Position numbers and translations under genes: made by a program
Notes under the pieces: model-generated
The model's input: only the letters and a program-made list of their open reading frames with translations
What the model was told of the DNA's origin: nothing
The model's database searches: none
NCBI GenBank assembly: GCA_033063855.1
Contig: CP093830.1
Span: 17,856,854 to 17,920,853 of the forward strand
Direction of reading: 5' to 3'
Origin: Smittia aterrima
Lineage: Eukaryota > Arthropoda > Insecta > Diptera > Chironomidae
DNA length: 64,000 bases
In this document: positions 1 to 13,100 of the stretch, in pieces
Position numbering within the stretch: the first letter of the stretch is position 1
How the letters are laid out: every line of letters begins with the position of its first letter

Positions 1-629
1 TCCTTTGAAGCACGAGAGATTGTCGCGTGCTCGATTGCACGGTTGAGTGAGAACCAGGGATGTGTCGTTAATCGGTCTGATGACACAAAATCCTCTAGAC
101 TGAAATGCCAATTTCCTCGACTTGAATTGAGATGTTAACTGGTAGAGAGAGAGTCGAGCGAGTGAGCGCGTCGAGAGTCAGGAAGAACCCCCTCTCGTGA
201 TTGCTTTGACAGCTTCTATTATAAATGGATTTTTTATTAGAAACTGTCGCTCGCCCGATCTGCCACGTGACCTCAATCGATCCCTAAAACTAAGGAAAAT
301 CAGTTTCTCTCCTTAAAAAAAACGTAAATCCAAACAACATGCAATAATCCGGTTTTTATTACTTCAAGCGAAAGTAATTGTTGTGAAATTTTCTGCGCAA
401 TTCAAATTTAAATCACTCGTAATTAAACTTAGCAGTGCTTAGTTAGTAAGCTCAAGCGTGTTCTCTTGTTCATTCAATTTTATCTCTCATTGCAGACTTT
501 GGCCTTTGCTTGCTTAAACCTCCAACGAATCGAGCCACATCGATCATCAAATTTAAAGCTTGAAGCGTGTTTTAGAAAGGAATCAATATACTTTCATACT
601 GGGACATTCCGCCGTCGGTGCATGACAAA
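1..629 (+). promoter_or_regulatory. toy upstream / 5' UTR region
   Basis: No coding sequence was recognised here. A pyrimidine-rich acceptor-like site ends at 495 (tctcattgcag), which suggests that a 5' UTR exon begins near 496 and runs into the first coding exon of toy. The upstream promoter and any earlier non-coding exon could not be placed. The frame used by toy is closed by a stop a short way upstream of 630, so translation should begin at or after that ATG unless splicing joins another exon. Confidence 0.4.
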
Positions 630-3600
630 ATGCATGGACATGCCTCTGCCATTGGTCAGACATCGCTCTTCGGATGCTCATCAGCGGGTCACAGTGGAAT
701 CAATCAGCTTGGCGGCGTTTACGTTAATGGTGAGTTGCGAGTAGTTTGATAAAGAAATAAATTCATTCGATAATCGCAAAACTGTTTCAGGTCGTCCACT
801 GCCCGACTCGACGCGACAGAAAATTGTAGAGCTCGCTCACTCAGGAGCGAGGCCTTGTGATATTTCCCGCATATTACAAGTTTCGAATGGATGTGTTAGT
901 AAAATATTAGGAAGGTAAGTTCCAACCACTTCGCGTTTTTTGCACAACATCTTTTAATGACTTACGCTCTGTCGCTTTTCATTTACTCGCACGTATAGAT
1001 ATTACGAAACCGGCTCGATAAAACCGCGAGCCATAGGCGGATCAAAGCCGAGAGTCGCTACCCAGAATGTAGTCAATAAAATAGCCGATTACAAGCGCGA
1101 GTGTCCGAGCATATTCGCTTGGGAGATTCGCGACCGACTGCTGTCCGAAGCTGTCTGCAATAGTGATAATATACCAAGTGTAAGTACATAGCAAACTCAC
1201 CGCTAACTAAATAAACCCGGCGAAAAGTTCAAAGACTTTCACTGAATTCGGTCAATGGCAAGTTTGGCCTTGTTTTCGCTATCACTTTGAATGAAATAAA
1301 AACTTCATCGATGGAAGTTTTATAAAATTTACTCGTGCCGAAGCAGCAGAAAAGTTTTCTCTTTGTTTTTACCATGAGTCACTTTCGTGTAATCGCTGCT
1401 TTCCTTTTCGGATAAAATTCTCGTGAAGTGCTGTAAACATTTCAGTTTTAGCTTTAATGAGAAAATCCTTAAAAATGTAAACTTTTTTTTCATCAAAAAA
1501 ACAAGAAGTGGCAAATTTTCCGATTTCGATTTCAACGAGGAAAAGTCAAAACACAAGCAAGCAAATCACCATCGAACAGCACACACCAATACACAATGCT
1601 TGGGGTGGTGTTGTGGGGAGAATACATAATGTGCGCCTCTCGCTTCCATTGTTCAATCATGCGCAGAAAGTTTCATAATAAATGTGTGCAAGAAATCCCC
1701 CATTTTTCTTAATGTCGTCAGGGTGAAGAGGGAAAAGTCTCTCGAAGGAAGTTTCTTCTCTCACAAGAGCAACGATATCTCAACAATAGACATGAATCTT
1801 GAGAACAATGAAGTTCTTTTAAATTATATCCCTTCATAAAATACTTTCCGTTCAAGTTTCTTTTTATTTCCCGACAAAATTTTAATTTATTTCTCTTGTG
1901 TGCTTGGCAAACGATGTTTACATTCGTGTGCGTGAGGAAAATGAGGAAAAAAGCGAACGAGGAAAAGCCTGCTGCTGTTTAAAGAAAGGAAAATAAATAA
2001 CTGGAGGAGCGAGAAATATTTTTTCGGTGTTTTACTTTTCGGGTTAGAGCGAGTGAAAAATGCTAATGGAATGTGTACATGTTGCTAACGAAAGCGGAGT
2101 GAGAGATTTCCTGAATTTCAATTTCAAACGCACCCACCCACGCCTCGGAAAATTTTCTCATTTTTAACGATGAGGTTTCCGCTTGGGCAGCTTCATGCAA
2201 GCAATGGCGGCAGCAAAACTCTCAAAACACCTATCGATTACTCCAAATCCCTTTTCCAAACGAACCCGAAACTTGTTTTCTACCGAAAAGGAATTTAAAT
2301 ACAGTTTGCTTTACAATTAGTCGTCTTCTCGTCTTTGTTCTCTCGTCTTTTGAAAGAAAAGCGCTCGAGAGTTGTCCGAGAAAGTGAAAGAGACGACTTA
2401 AAGTTATCCCCTCTAAATTACAGTTGGAACAACAATCGAGATAGGTGGATATTAGATTAAGTAGAGAAACATGCTTTAAAGGAAGAAGAATGAGAGTGCC
2501 GGCTTCTTCTGAGTCATAAAACCGCTCGACAGAGATAAAATGAAGAGATGAAATTTTCAATTATCCTTTTTATGTCCATTTCAAGTAGAGTTCTTTCTCT
2601 TCGTCGGTCTCGGCCCCCGTAAAATGTAAGCACTTGAGAGAATAATATTCAAATTGAGTGGGCCTTTGCATTGTTCGCAATGAGAGAATATTTTAAAGAC
2701 GAACGGAATGAAAGCGAATGCTTATCCATGAGACTTAAAGGATAATGATTATGGCGATATTTCCCAGCCTTCGTTCAGAACTTTTTAATGTGGATCAGAG
2801 CATAAATCTCGAGGACCTTTTTATGACGAGAAAAATTAAAACTCAAAAGTTCATTGGTGCTTTTAGCTTCTTTCCCATGTTGATAAGGGTTGTCTGGAGA
2901 CTTTATTTCTCCTAAAATTACAGGAGCATCATCTTCCATCTTGGGTCACTGTTGAAACTTTGCTTCGGTCATCTCATTAAAATTCCAAACATTTTCCGAG
3001 CATTTTCACTCATTTCATGAACTCCCCTTCGGCGCATCTCCTGTCGAGCGATGTCGAAATATTTAAACTCACTCGGGCTTTGAACAACCACCGATGAGGA
3101 AAGGAGTTACGGCGTGTACGCAACTCTCGCTGTGTTTATTTTTCAAAGGACCTAAAATATTTTCCTATTCATCCACGTCATGGAAGGAAAAGGTTCGACT
3201 CAAACTCAAGTTAAACAAAGCATTTGCAATGTTTTTCTGCGAGAGAGGAAAAAAAAGCGAAAGGAAGGAACCAAAACCTCGTTTTAATGTATTCAAATGT
3301 ACCTTTCGCTCCATAGTTTTGTTATTTCACATGCAAAGTAAGCGAAGCCCACTGGAATCAAAATATTTACCAACGCAAATGAGAAGCGAAAAACGGAGAG
3401 AGGGAGAGAGATGAGACTTTGGTAGCGGAAAGTTTCATGGCACCGAGAACAATTCCAAGACCAAAACGACATCAGACATTTCAATTTCTTTTTCGTCGTC
3501 GACATTGGCAACTTTGTTGTCTCCAAGTTTCTTTGTTCAATATTTGACTCAACTTCATGTCATGGAATTCAAAAAATAAGAAATATTCTTTAACAAGAAG

Positions 3601-6600
3601 ACGATTTTGTGAATTGCGTGTGTGTGAGTATTTGAAGAGCTGTGATGACATGAAGAATGAAGAAGGGAACGAAAGTTCTGTGTTTGATTTTCGTGGGGTT
3701 AACAAATCATGAAAACTGAATTGAAAATTGTTCATCGTTGCGTAAATTACTCGTCGAGGGCGAGAAATTGAATAATTCAAATCCTTTTTGCAGCAGAAGT
3801 CTGTTCAATTCCTTAATCAAATCATTTTTCTTATCTTGCAGGTTTCATCGATAAATCGGGTACTAAGAAATTTGGCCTCACAAAAGGAACAGCAATCGGT
3901 TCCAAGCGATTCCGTCTACGACAAACTTCGAATGTTCAATGGCCAATCAGGCGGATGGGCTTGGTATCCCACGAGCAACACAGCACCAACACACCTTTCG
4001 TTACCTCCGACGCCAACGTCAGCACAACTTAGCGGGCAATTAACCAGAGACGAGCTACAAAAACGTGGTGAGACTGAGTCTTGATTTGAAATTATTTTCG
4101 GGAACAATCAAAAGTCAAAGTAGATTACAGAGAAGCTTCAACAAGCATAAATCTGTCGAACACGCATGAAAATATCATCGCTAACAGTGAAATATCGATT
4201 TTAAACGTTCGCATTTTGGGGAGGATCGTTGCTTTTAATCAAATTCCGGGTGTTTAGGGGGGAAATCGTGTTTCAGGGATACATGATTGATGTTCATCAA
4301 TTAGATTAATGTTGTTATACACGAGACACTTTTGCATATGTTGCCAGACGGAATGTCTCTCTCGCTCACTCACTCACTCACTCACTCGTTGTGAATATGT
4401 TTTCGCCTTCGAACATGAAATGATTTTATGTAAATATTATGTTTCCGTAATTTTGCATACGTAATGTTCAATCGAGAGAGGAAGCGTGAGTTTAAAGTTT
4501 ATGCTACGCATGCCAGAATGATTTATTCGGAAATTAAAGTTGAAGCTAATGGCAAGGAAATTTAAAATTATTTTAAAGCTGAATTTTCATTTAAAGTTTG
4601 CAATAAAAATTTGATGAAGGATTGTTGCCATCAAGACAAGTGTTTTCATCGAGAACCCTTTACATGAATCGCCTTACATGACCGCAAGCCAAATAAACAA
4701 AGAATGATTGCCAATAAATCGAAAACTAATTCCTCTCCATCACAATTTTCCCTTTAAATGTTCTTAACCCTTGTTCGAGTTGTCCATCGAGCCGCTGCTC
4801 CTTCAAGCCATAAATTATTGACATGCGTTTTCATGTTTGTTGATTTGCATTCGTTCTGCCATTTTGACAACAATGCTTTGGAAAGGAAATGAGGGAAATG
4901 GCTGTTACGTCCATTGTTCGACTCTCCCCCTGAAGGCAAGAGCTCCAACAAGAATTATTTAATCGTTAGCAATTGAAAAAAGCAGGCAAATCCGATTTGT
5001 TTCCTTCGTTACGCTGTTCTCAGCAATCAACAATCGTTTGAAACCCTCACAGGTGCCTTAATAATATTTAAATGTGCAATTGCTGAAGTCGAGCGGATTT
5101 AATTCCTTGTTGTGAAGTGAACACGTAAAAATACCGTCTCTAATGCGATAAAAGGCATGCTGAACTGGCAAGTGGCTAAAGCCGAGTCGTTTGCGCTATG
5201 GCAACACCCCAAAAGGCGACGTTAGGCAATCAATTACAAGGGTTTCCTTTATTTAATGATTCTCAGACTCCACGTGCAGTCTCTCTCTGATCTTTGAGGA
5301 TTTTTCTTTTTTTTTCTAATTAAAGGGAAACTCAGAGATTACAAACACTCTTGAATATTCAGTCACGCAACACATCACATTGCGAGGAAAGTTTTTCTCG
5401 TTAATTAAAGCCGCATTTTTCAAACACAACACAGTCACCCGTGTCAAAAACGATTGAGAGATCAAAGCGAAACAGATTCCGTCTGTAATTTCATTCAAAC
5501 GAGAGAGTTGCACTCTCAAAAGGTCTCGAGTTGTGTCGTGGAAAAACTTTTTTTTATTTTTCCTTCATCAAAAGCACATTGTTACATAAGAGTTGGCATT
5601 CACGTTTAAAGCTCTTGCTTTGATCGTTCAGAAAGAGAGAGACGAAGCACAGCGTTTTTCAATTAACAAAGACTCAAAGGATTTTCAGATGACTTGACGT
5701 CACCAACGTTCGTCGTCATGGAGGTCCCAGGAAACGATCAAACACACTTTGCATCAAAGCAAAGTTGTTACATTTTTGTTTGCAATTATTTTTATTCAAA
5801 CTTTGACTTTGTGGCTTTGACAAAGTCACCGAAAAATGAGTTTCGAGTATGTTTCAAAAAAACTCAACTTTTTCGTCAATTGAACGAAAGTTTTGCGTTT
5901 CGTTTGATGCCAAGGAAAGTTCGACAAAGCTATCAAAGTGAAGAAAGGGAAAAAGTTTTTCCTTTTATTGCACAACAGTACGATTGTTACAGCAACTTTC
6001 GTTTGGCTGCCTGCGGAGCGAAAGAAAAGGCTCGAGAGTCATAAACGATAACAGAAAATAATGACAGAAAATAATTGGCAATATATATTTTATCCTTTTT
6101 ATGATCAAAATGAAAGTCATTGGCGTGTAAAATTGTATCCAATTTGTTTTATTTTTCTTTTATTTAATTTGCCTCTTTTCCCTTTCTCGTTATGTGCGTC
6201 GTCGTGTTCATCGGCGAGGAGCGTAACACGAAGAAAATTTTCGGGTACATTCCATGACAATCGTCAAGATCCATAAGCAATTATGTTTATTATTCGTCAA
6301 AAGGTTTTTCCTTTGGGAAAACGAGTCTCTCTCGCAAAGAAGGATTAGCAATTAACGTTCAATGTAAATCCAATGATTGCACAACAATTCCATCGAACCA
6401 AGATTGCACATTTGTTACGAATTCTCCTTCGTCAATTCGATCCTGAACGCATTAAAAACTAAACGAACTGAAGCGTGAAACACCGAGAAACGTATTCCAT
6501 GCGACAAATCACAACTGCGGCGACAAGGACATAATTCAATTTGAGTATTATTTTTATTAGCTTATCCAGCATCAACAAATTGCATTTGTTTGTCGTGAGG

Positions 6601-9600
6601 CGAAAACAAATAATAACGTTACAATTATTTCGAAACTCGAAAGGAGGGCATTTGTTGATCGCATTTGAGCAATCAAGGAAAGAGAGCGACAACATTGCGT
6701 GGCACAATCTTCAAGGGGAGCGAGTTTATTGAAATAAATTTTTGAAATTAGACTAACGCAATTGAGTTTGATTGGGACGGAAGACAATTGAACATTCATC
6801 AAACGAGAAATTTTCTGTTCTACAAATTAATCAGCGATATCTTAGATAGTTCACATGAATGAGTTCAAATTTTACGCCAATTAATGAAATATTGACTCAA
6901 TTACGATTCCTAATTAAAACTCTCAACTTTTGATTTCAATTCTCATCAGTGCAGTCGAAGCGTGTTTAGCTAATCACCTCCTTCTACTCTAATGTCTCAC
7001 TTTGAAGAGCTTCGACATCATCATCATTGTCATCATAACAAATTATGAAATTGTAGTCCTTTAAATAAATAAACATCGAGATCACTTACAAAACTCTCTT
7101 TTCAAGAGACGACAAGGGCAATGAGTTGACAAAAGGGGCTGCTCACAATCGTTTCGTTACAAAACAGCATAATAATCATAATTTATAAATTTGTGATAAT
7201 CACAATATCGAAGAACATAAGCGATGATTCACACGGCGAGTACATTCGACACACTCCTTTCATTCCCAGTCTGTAAACTCCTTCATCCCTTCGTTGATCA
7301 TCGCGAAACAATTCAATGTAACAGAAATTCTTTTTGGGATTGAAAATAAAAATATTCGTCGAGTGCACGATGAGAGGGTGTCGAAAGGAAGATTATGAGG
7401 CATTAAAACTCAAAAGAAGAGAGAGAGACTCTCGGAAAGGGCGAAGCGATTTCCCTTTTGTTCGGCTGTTGACATGTGTCAAAAATTCAGAATATTTATT
7501 AATTCTTTTATGTTTTATTTATTGCTTGAGCTCGGAATGAGTGAAAGGAGTGAAAACGATTGATAAAAACGAACGAACGACGACGATGAATTTATTAAAG
7601 CGACGACAGCGGAAAGAATAAAATTTTAAAGTCGGAAATTGAACATTTAAACTTTTTTTTCTATGATTTGAAATGCTTATGCAATTGTTTTTCAATTTTG
7701 CAGATTTATTTTCCGTAGACATTCAGCAATCGAGTCTACATGAGAGTACATCAGATGGCAACTCCGAGCACAATTCGTCAGGCGATGAAGATTCACAGAT
7801 GCGTCTACGACTGAAACGAAAACTACAACGAAACAGAACATCTTTCACCAACGAACAGATTGATAGTCTTGAGAAAGGTAAGCTCCCAGTTCATCCTTAT
7901 CCCTCTTCTCACGACAAGAGAGAACTTTAAAGTATTTAATTAAAATTAGTTGAAAAGAGTCTCAAGTGCTGAACTCATTCTTATCCTTTCTTCATTCTCT
8001 TCTCACTCGTTCACAGAATTCGAGAGGACGCACTATCCCGATGTCTTTGCTCGAGAACGATTAGCCGAGAAAATAGGATTACCTGAAGCCAGAATCCAAG
8101 TAAGATCCATGCAACAAGATAAGTCGGTAAACATAAAATGCCATCCATGCAAAAGACTTAATTTTGTTCTACTTTATCGCTCTTTCACTTCATTGTTTTC
8201 CCTCGAAACTTCATTAAGCTCAAGATGTTGAGTTATGTTGGTCGAGTGCAGTACAAATATTTAAGAGAAATATTAATATTTCTTTGTCGCATCGAGTGCA
8301 TTATCATAATGAAAATTATCCATATGTGCCCTCGGTAGTTCGACTTGTGATTGCAATCTTGTCAAGCTTCCCCTTTTCTTCTCTCCGTTTGCTTGTCACA
8401 ACAGAGGGCAATTGATATTGTTTGTTTGCAGTGTAATAGTCTTGTTTCAATTGTGCAATAATAACATAAATAAACAGAAAATGTTTTTCCATGCGGGGAA
8501 GATGACATCGTCGTCTTTAGTGGAAAAATATCAAATTTCAACATTTCCTAACATTTTTCTTCTTCATGTTCTTTCTTCTCGAGACACGCCACAAGAAACT
8601 TCATGAAAATAAAAGAATTTCAAAGTCATCAGCGTTCGCTCTCCCTTGCGGAATAAGAGACTTAGACAGACGACACTCTTAATGCATGGCAGCAATAAAA
8701 ACTTGCCAGGCTGTGAAATCACGAAATCTAATCATGTGGAAAAATGTTTTCTGTTTGTTTATCGTTTTTTTTTTTGCTTTCTTCAAATACAAACAAGAAG
8801 GAAAATAAAGTTTGATGATTTTTCGATCTCAACTCCAACTGTGTCTCATCAGCTTTCGCAAGAGTTTTGCGCATTAGAGCTTAAAGAAGTTTCCATCGCT
8901 TGCAATGACATTAAATCGTACACTCGCTCATCTTCATCATCATTTCCAATGCGAATTTATTTTCACTGGAAGGAATGAAAGCAGCAGCAGCAGAAGTTGA
9001 ATCGTAATTTACTTGTTTCAAGAAATGGAATGAAGCCTATCAAAGGGGGAAGAGAAAAAAATCTTCTTCTCACATGCAACTTCATTTTGAATGAAGAAAC
9101 TTTATTCTTCTTGCTCTCGTTCGCTGCGTTCCTCTTGGTGCACATGCCTATTATTTGTTCTGTCTTTTTCACACTCTTTTACTTTCTTATGTGTTTCACT
9201 TCTTGCGTTACTTTGTTTACAAGAATATTCCCTTCTAACAAATCCTCCTCCATTACAAAAGGTTTGGTTCTCGAATCGACGCGCAAAATGGAGACGCGAG
9301 GAGAAGCTTCGCACGCAAAGACGCTCAGTGGATCATGTAAGTGGAGGAAACGGCAATTCAACCAACAACACAGGAAATGGAAATGCTGGAAGCAACGGTA
9401 GTGCGAATGTTGGCAATACAAACTCAGTCAGTCCTCCCGTGCCAACAACTCCGAGGATACCTTTGAACTCGGGATTCAACTCGATGTACGCGTCAATTCC
9501 ACAGCCAATCGCAACGATGGCTGAAAACTACAGGTAAATACTTAAACTTGAAAGTCTCAGCTGTTCTTAAGCCTGAAAAATAAATAAAACTTCTCCTTAT

Positions 9601-9948
9601 AGTGCAATGCCACCTTCTCTGGGTTCGATGACTTCTCAATGCTTGCAACAACGCGATGGTTATCCATACATGTTCACCGATCCATTGCATTCGCTGAGTA
9701 GTCCGTACGGAACTCATCCAGCACGATCTGCATGTAATCCAACGGCAGCTCATCAACAATCACATTACAGCACGTCAAACGGCGGCTCGACCACCGGTAA
9801 GTTGAAACCTCGAATCATTACACGGAAACTTTTTCTTGACTTGAATCAATTTAACGAAGGTGTCATAACCGCAGGAGTCTCCGTTCCAATACAAATTCCA
9901 TCTCAAGGTTCAGACATTGGTACAAACTACTGGCGCGGACTTCAGTGA
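630..9948 (+). CDS. toy: Twin of eyeless, Pax6 transcription factor
   Basis: Nuclear DNA-binding regulator at the top of the insect eye and head programme (known for the family). Coding exons: 630-729, 791-914, 999-1179, 3842-4067, 7704-7877, 8017-8099, 9262-9533, 9603-9796, 9875-9948. The join is 1428 nt, or 475 aa (Drosophila toy is somewhat longer). A paired domain starts at about residue 21 with GHSGINQLGGVYVNGRPLP and runs to about 148. A paired-type homeodomain lies at about 251-310 with WFSNRRAKWRR, serine at position 50. The last exon encodes the Pax6 C-terminal signature GVSVPIQIP...YWRGLQ. toy is preferred over eyeless because the N-terminus MHGH...SLFGCSSAGHSGINQ and the paired-domain residues SIKPRAIGG and IADYKRECPS match toy. 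All junctions are GT-AG. Introns 3 and 4 (2.7 and 3.6 kb) are long for this region and may carry enhancers. Confidence 0.95.
4365..4387. repeat. (CTCA)n microsatellite in toy intron 4
   Basis: Perfect tetranucleotide CTCA repeat of almost six units within the large intron that separates the paired-domain exons from the homeodomain exons of toy. Confidence 0.85.
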
Positions 9949-10039
9949 TCTTCATTTTTCGGGCTTCCCACTTTAGGTGAGTACAACTTTGACTTTCATG
10001 TTCATGAATTATTAATAACAGAATCGTTTCTTGAAATAG

Positions 10040-10134
10040 GTGCCGGAAGTCCGTCTTCCTCATCCAACATGCCCTCCCTAGCCTCATGCTTAGAGCTTGA
10101 AGAAGTCAGCAAGAAGATTGAGAACGAAGATTAA
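10040..10134 (+). CDS. toy: Alternative last coding exon of toy
   Basis: An acceptor ending at 10039 (ttgaaatag) opens an exon that stays in frame if spliced straight from the exon-8 donor at 9796, skipping 9875-9976. The resulting tail is serine-rich, then acidic/basic (ASCLELEEVSKKIENED), and stops at 10132-10134. The joined frame is then 1449 nt, or 482 aa. If exon 9 (9875-9976, donor gtgagt at 9977) is included, the stop at 9946-9948 ends translation first and 10040 onward is 3' UTR. The exact frame match supports real alternative use, but transcripts are not visible here. Confidence 0.5.
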
Positions 10135-13100
10135 TTCTTTTGCGCCATAATTTCCTAATTTAGAATTTCCAAGTCCGCGCTTTGTTTTATTATCATAATC
10201 GAAAGGAAGAAGAACGAAGAAGAAAGAGGAAGAAGACAAGATTTGAATGAATAATTTAAGAAGCAATTGAAAACGAAATTTATTAACTTTTACGTAATTC
10301 ATTGTGACGAAGTAACTCCGAAGAAAAAAAAATGGAAAACGAATAGCCTAGTGAATTCAAAACTAAAACTACAAATGAAAGTAAAGTTTGTGTGAACGAA
10401 AAAAAAAGGAAATTTAAAGAAATCTTGTAAATATAGTTTAACTTAGTCATTGCTAGAATCGATCTCAGTGTTGTATTTGTCTCTGTCACACAATTTGTCA
10501 TTTACACCCAGTTCAAAGGCATAGAAAAGTCCCCAAAACGTTCGACTAAGTTTTGCAACTCAATAAGTTTTTCGAGATGAAGTGGAAGAAACATCAAAAT
10601 TTGTACCTGGAACATACAAAACAATTCTCGATCGTTGTTTGTTTATCGATGGACACTCAGAACGCGATAAATGAAGCATCGACGAGCTTGAACAAAAACG
10701 AATACAAAAACCAAACTCTTGTAAATTTGAATTCGAACTACATTGAAGTAAATTCAGATTCACCAAACCCCAAATTGAAGAAACTTCTTGTGAGAAATTC
10801 GATTAATTATTGTAATTTTATGTGGAAATTTATCTTTCAAGAAGAAGAAGAAAGTTCGATATTTAAAAGCAATAATTCAAATGGACGAAAAAAAAGTCGA
10901 TATAAAGTGGTGTATTTGAATGTTTCCCTGTTCATTGCCATTAACTGGCACTTCATTTTAGTTTGCACTTTAAACTCGTCAGATCCACATTAAAATTTTA
11001 TAATTTTTCGACTCTGCATGTAAATTTAAATCTGGGAGCAATGCAAACAACACTTTTCACGCTGAATCAACACAAAAGAAGAATTAATTAAACTTTATTT
11101 TCAGTCGAATATTCAATCAGTAACAGTTTTTTTTGCGTCAAAAATTAATTATTTAATTTAAGAGATCATTAAAAATGAAATGGAAACTTCACAACAAAAT
11201 CTTATAAATAATTAATGCATTGAAATAAAAATATGACAAAACGTGAAATTATTGTTTCCGCATTTACACAAAAAAAAAACATTAATTAAAGTACGACATA
11301 AATAACAGAAATATATATTTAATAAATAAATATATGAAGAGAAATTTGTAAATAAAAAATAAACACAAAAAAGTTTAAATTCAATGTTCTTTTAAATACA
11401 AATTTGATTTTCCAGTTTGACGATCCATCGTTTTAAAAGTTTAATGTGATCCATGAAAATGATTTCACACTAAAAAGTCATCAAATCCGAGGAAAAAAAA
11501 TGATTTCATGCCGACATGATGAATAATCGACCCATTTATCGTTGAGATCGTCTCCCCTCTTGAGAGAACTTCGCAGTATAATCATATTTATGAAATTCCA
11601 TTTCTCATTTCATCGAGAGGAGCCCCCGAAAAATCCAATCATTTTTCAAGTGGTGAATGTGCAGAAAAAATAATTTTTTTCACTTCCCTCTAGGCCGTCT
11701 TCGTTTAGCAGCTTCATTACAAACTAATGGTCCCTGAACCCCTCGCATGGCACAATAGCAACACCAATCTGCTGAGATGCTATGAACCATGACTCCATGT
11801 GACGAAATGTTGAGCTAAACTGCGATGACACGAAAGATTTCTCATTTCTCGTTAGTTTGATGGATTTAAAGTTTAGCCAATCGGTATTTTTAAAGAAGAA
11901 CGTCTTGAAGGGGAAAACAACAAGTCGTCATTCCGAGTCGTCTGCGAAGCAAAATATTTTGTAACGTAAACACTTTTTATTTCGAGACAGCGACATCATA
12001 TTTTCGAACCATTATCTTTCCAGCTGAATCGACAGATCTACAACGTTGACCAGTCTGCTGTATATTCATTTTCGTACGAGCTCGTTTGCTCGTTCCTCTT
12101 TCGCATTTTAAAATTCATACAATAGAAGTTTTTATTTCTCGCAGCAGCAGAGAGAGAAGAACAAATGTTGAGTTGAAATGATATTTTTACGAAACAAATT
12201 GGATACACAATTTTCCGCGCCAGTTAACTTCATTTCTGTGTACAATGTAAAATAATTTTTCTGTGTATTTGGTCTCGAGGATATCAAAACCTTTTTTCTC
12301 CGAAATGTTTACATTAAAAATATTTTAGATCCACCATCGTTGCCATGTTACAATCTTCGCTCTGCACGTCAAACGCTTTGGTTGTTCGGACAAAAGGTTC
12401 AAAATTTATTATGACAACTTTAAACTACAAAAATATTTCGAATTGGAAAATATTTTAATCCTCATGAAATAATTAAGAAGCTGATTCGTTAGCCTTTGCA
12501 ATTTGGAGAGAGCATACTTTTGAAGCGGAAAACTCATTTATTTCAGGAAAAATTCAATAGACAATGAAACTTCGCAATCGAATGACTCGGCGAGTGTGTT
12601 GTTGATGTCACGGATGAATTGACCGGAAATTATTACACAATTTCTATTTTCAACATCTTTTCCGACCATTTCCTTTTCGCTTTTCCCCTTCTAAAGACTC
12701 AACAGCAAATCTCTGCTCAATTACTTTCCGTTTGGCTTTCACTTTAAACGAACGACAACAGAACGTCATGTTTTCGGCAATAATAAAGTTAATTATATTT
12801 GTAATCGACCACATCAGAGATTTTTCAATTTTCATGATGTAACAAGTTCGAAAAAGCAATTTCGCTTTTACTGTTGTCGAGTGGAAAATTAGTTTTCGGG
12901 GCAAACAAAAATCGAGAGCGACAATTCTTGTCGTAAAATCCTTTGAGGGAACTTCAACATTAAAGAACTATTGAGTTAAGTTCGAGCGGGAAGGGAAAGC
13001 GCTGGTAATTTAATTCAGCGATGATACAATAATTGCATTTGATGTCAAACGATTTTTCGAGGAGGAGACGAAGAGAAATCTGCGCAAATTTGAATCTCAA

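Noticed and set aside
5694..6276. Two adjacent open frames (116 and 71 codons) in toy intron 4
   Set aside because: No domain or signal, and composition like the surrounding intron.
630..9948. Annotation as eyeless rather than twin of eyeless
   Set aside because: The N-terminus and the toy-type paired-domain residues (GHSGINQLGG, SIKPRAIGG, IADYKRE) fit toy better than ey.
10553..10993. 146-codon open frame downstream of toy
   Set aside because: AT-rich, Lys/Asn-rich composition, no family resemblance, and it lies within the likely toy 3' UTR.
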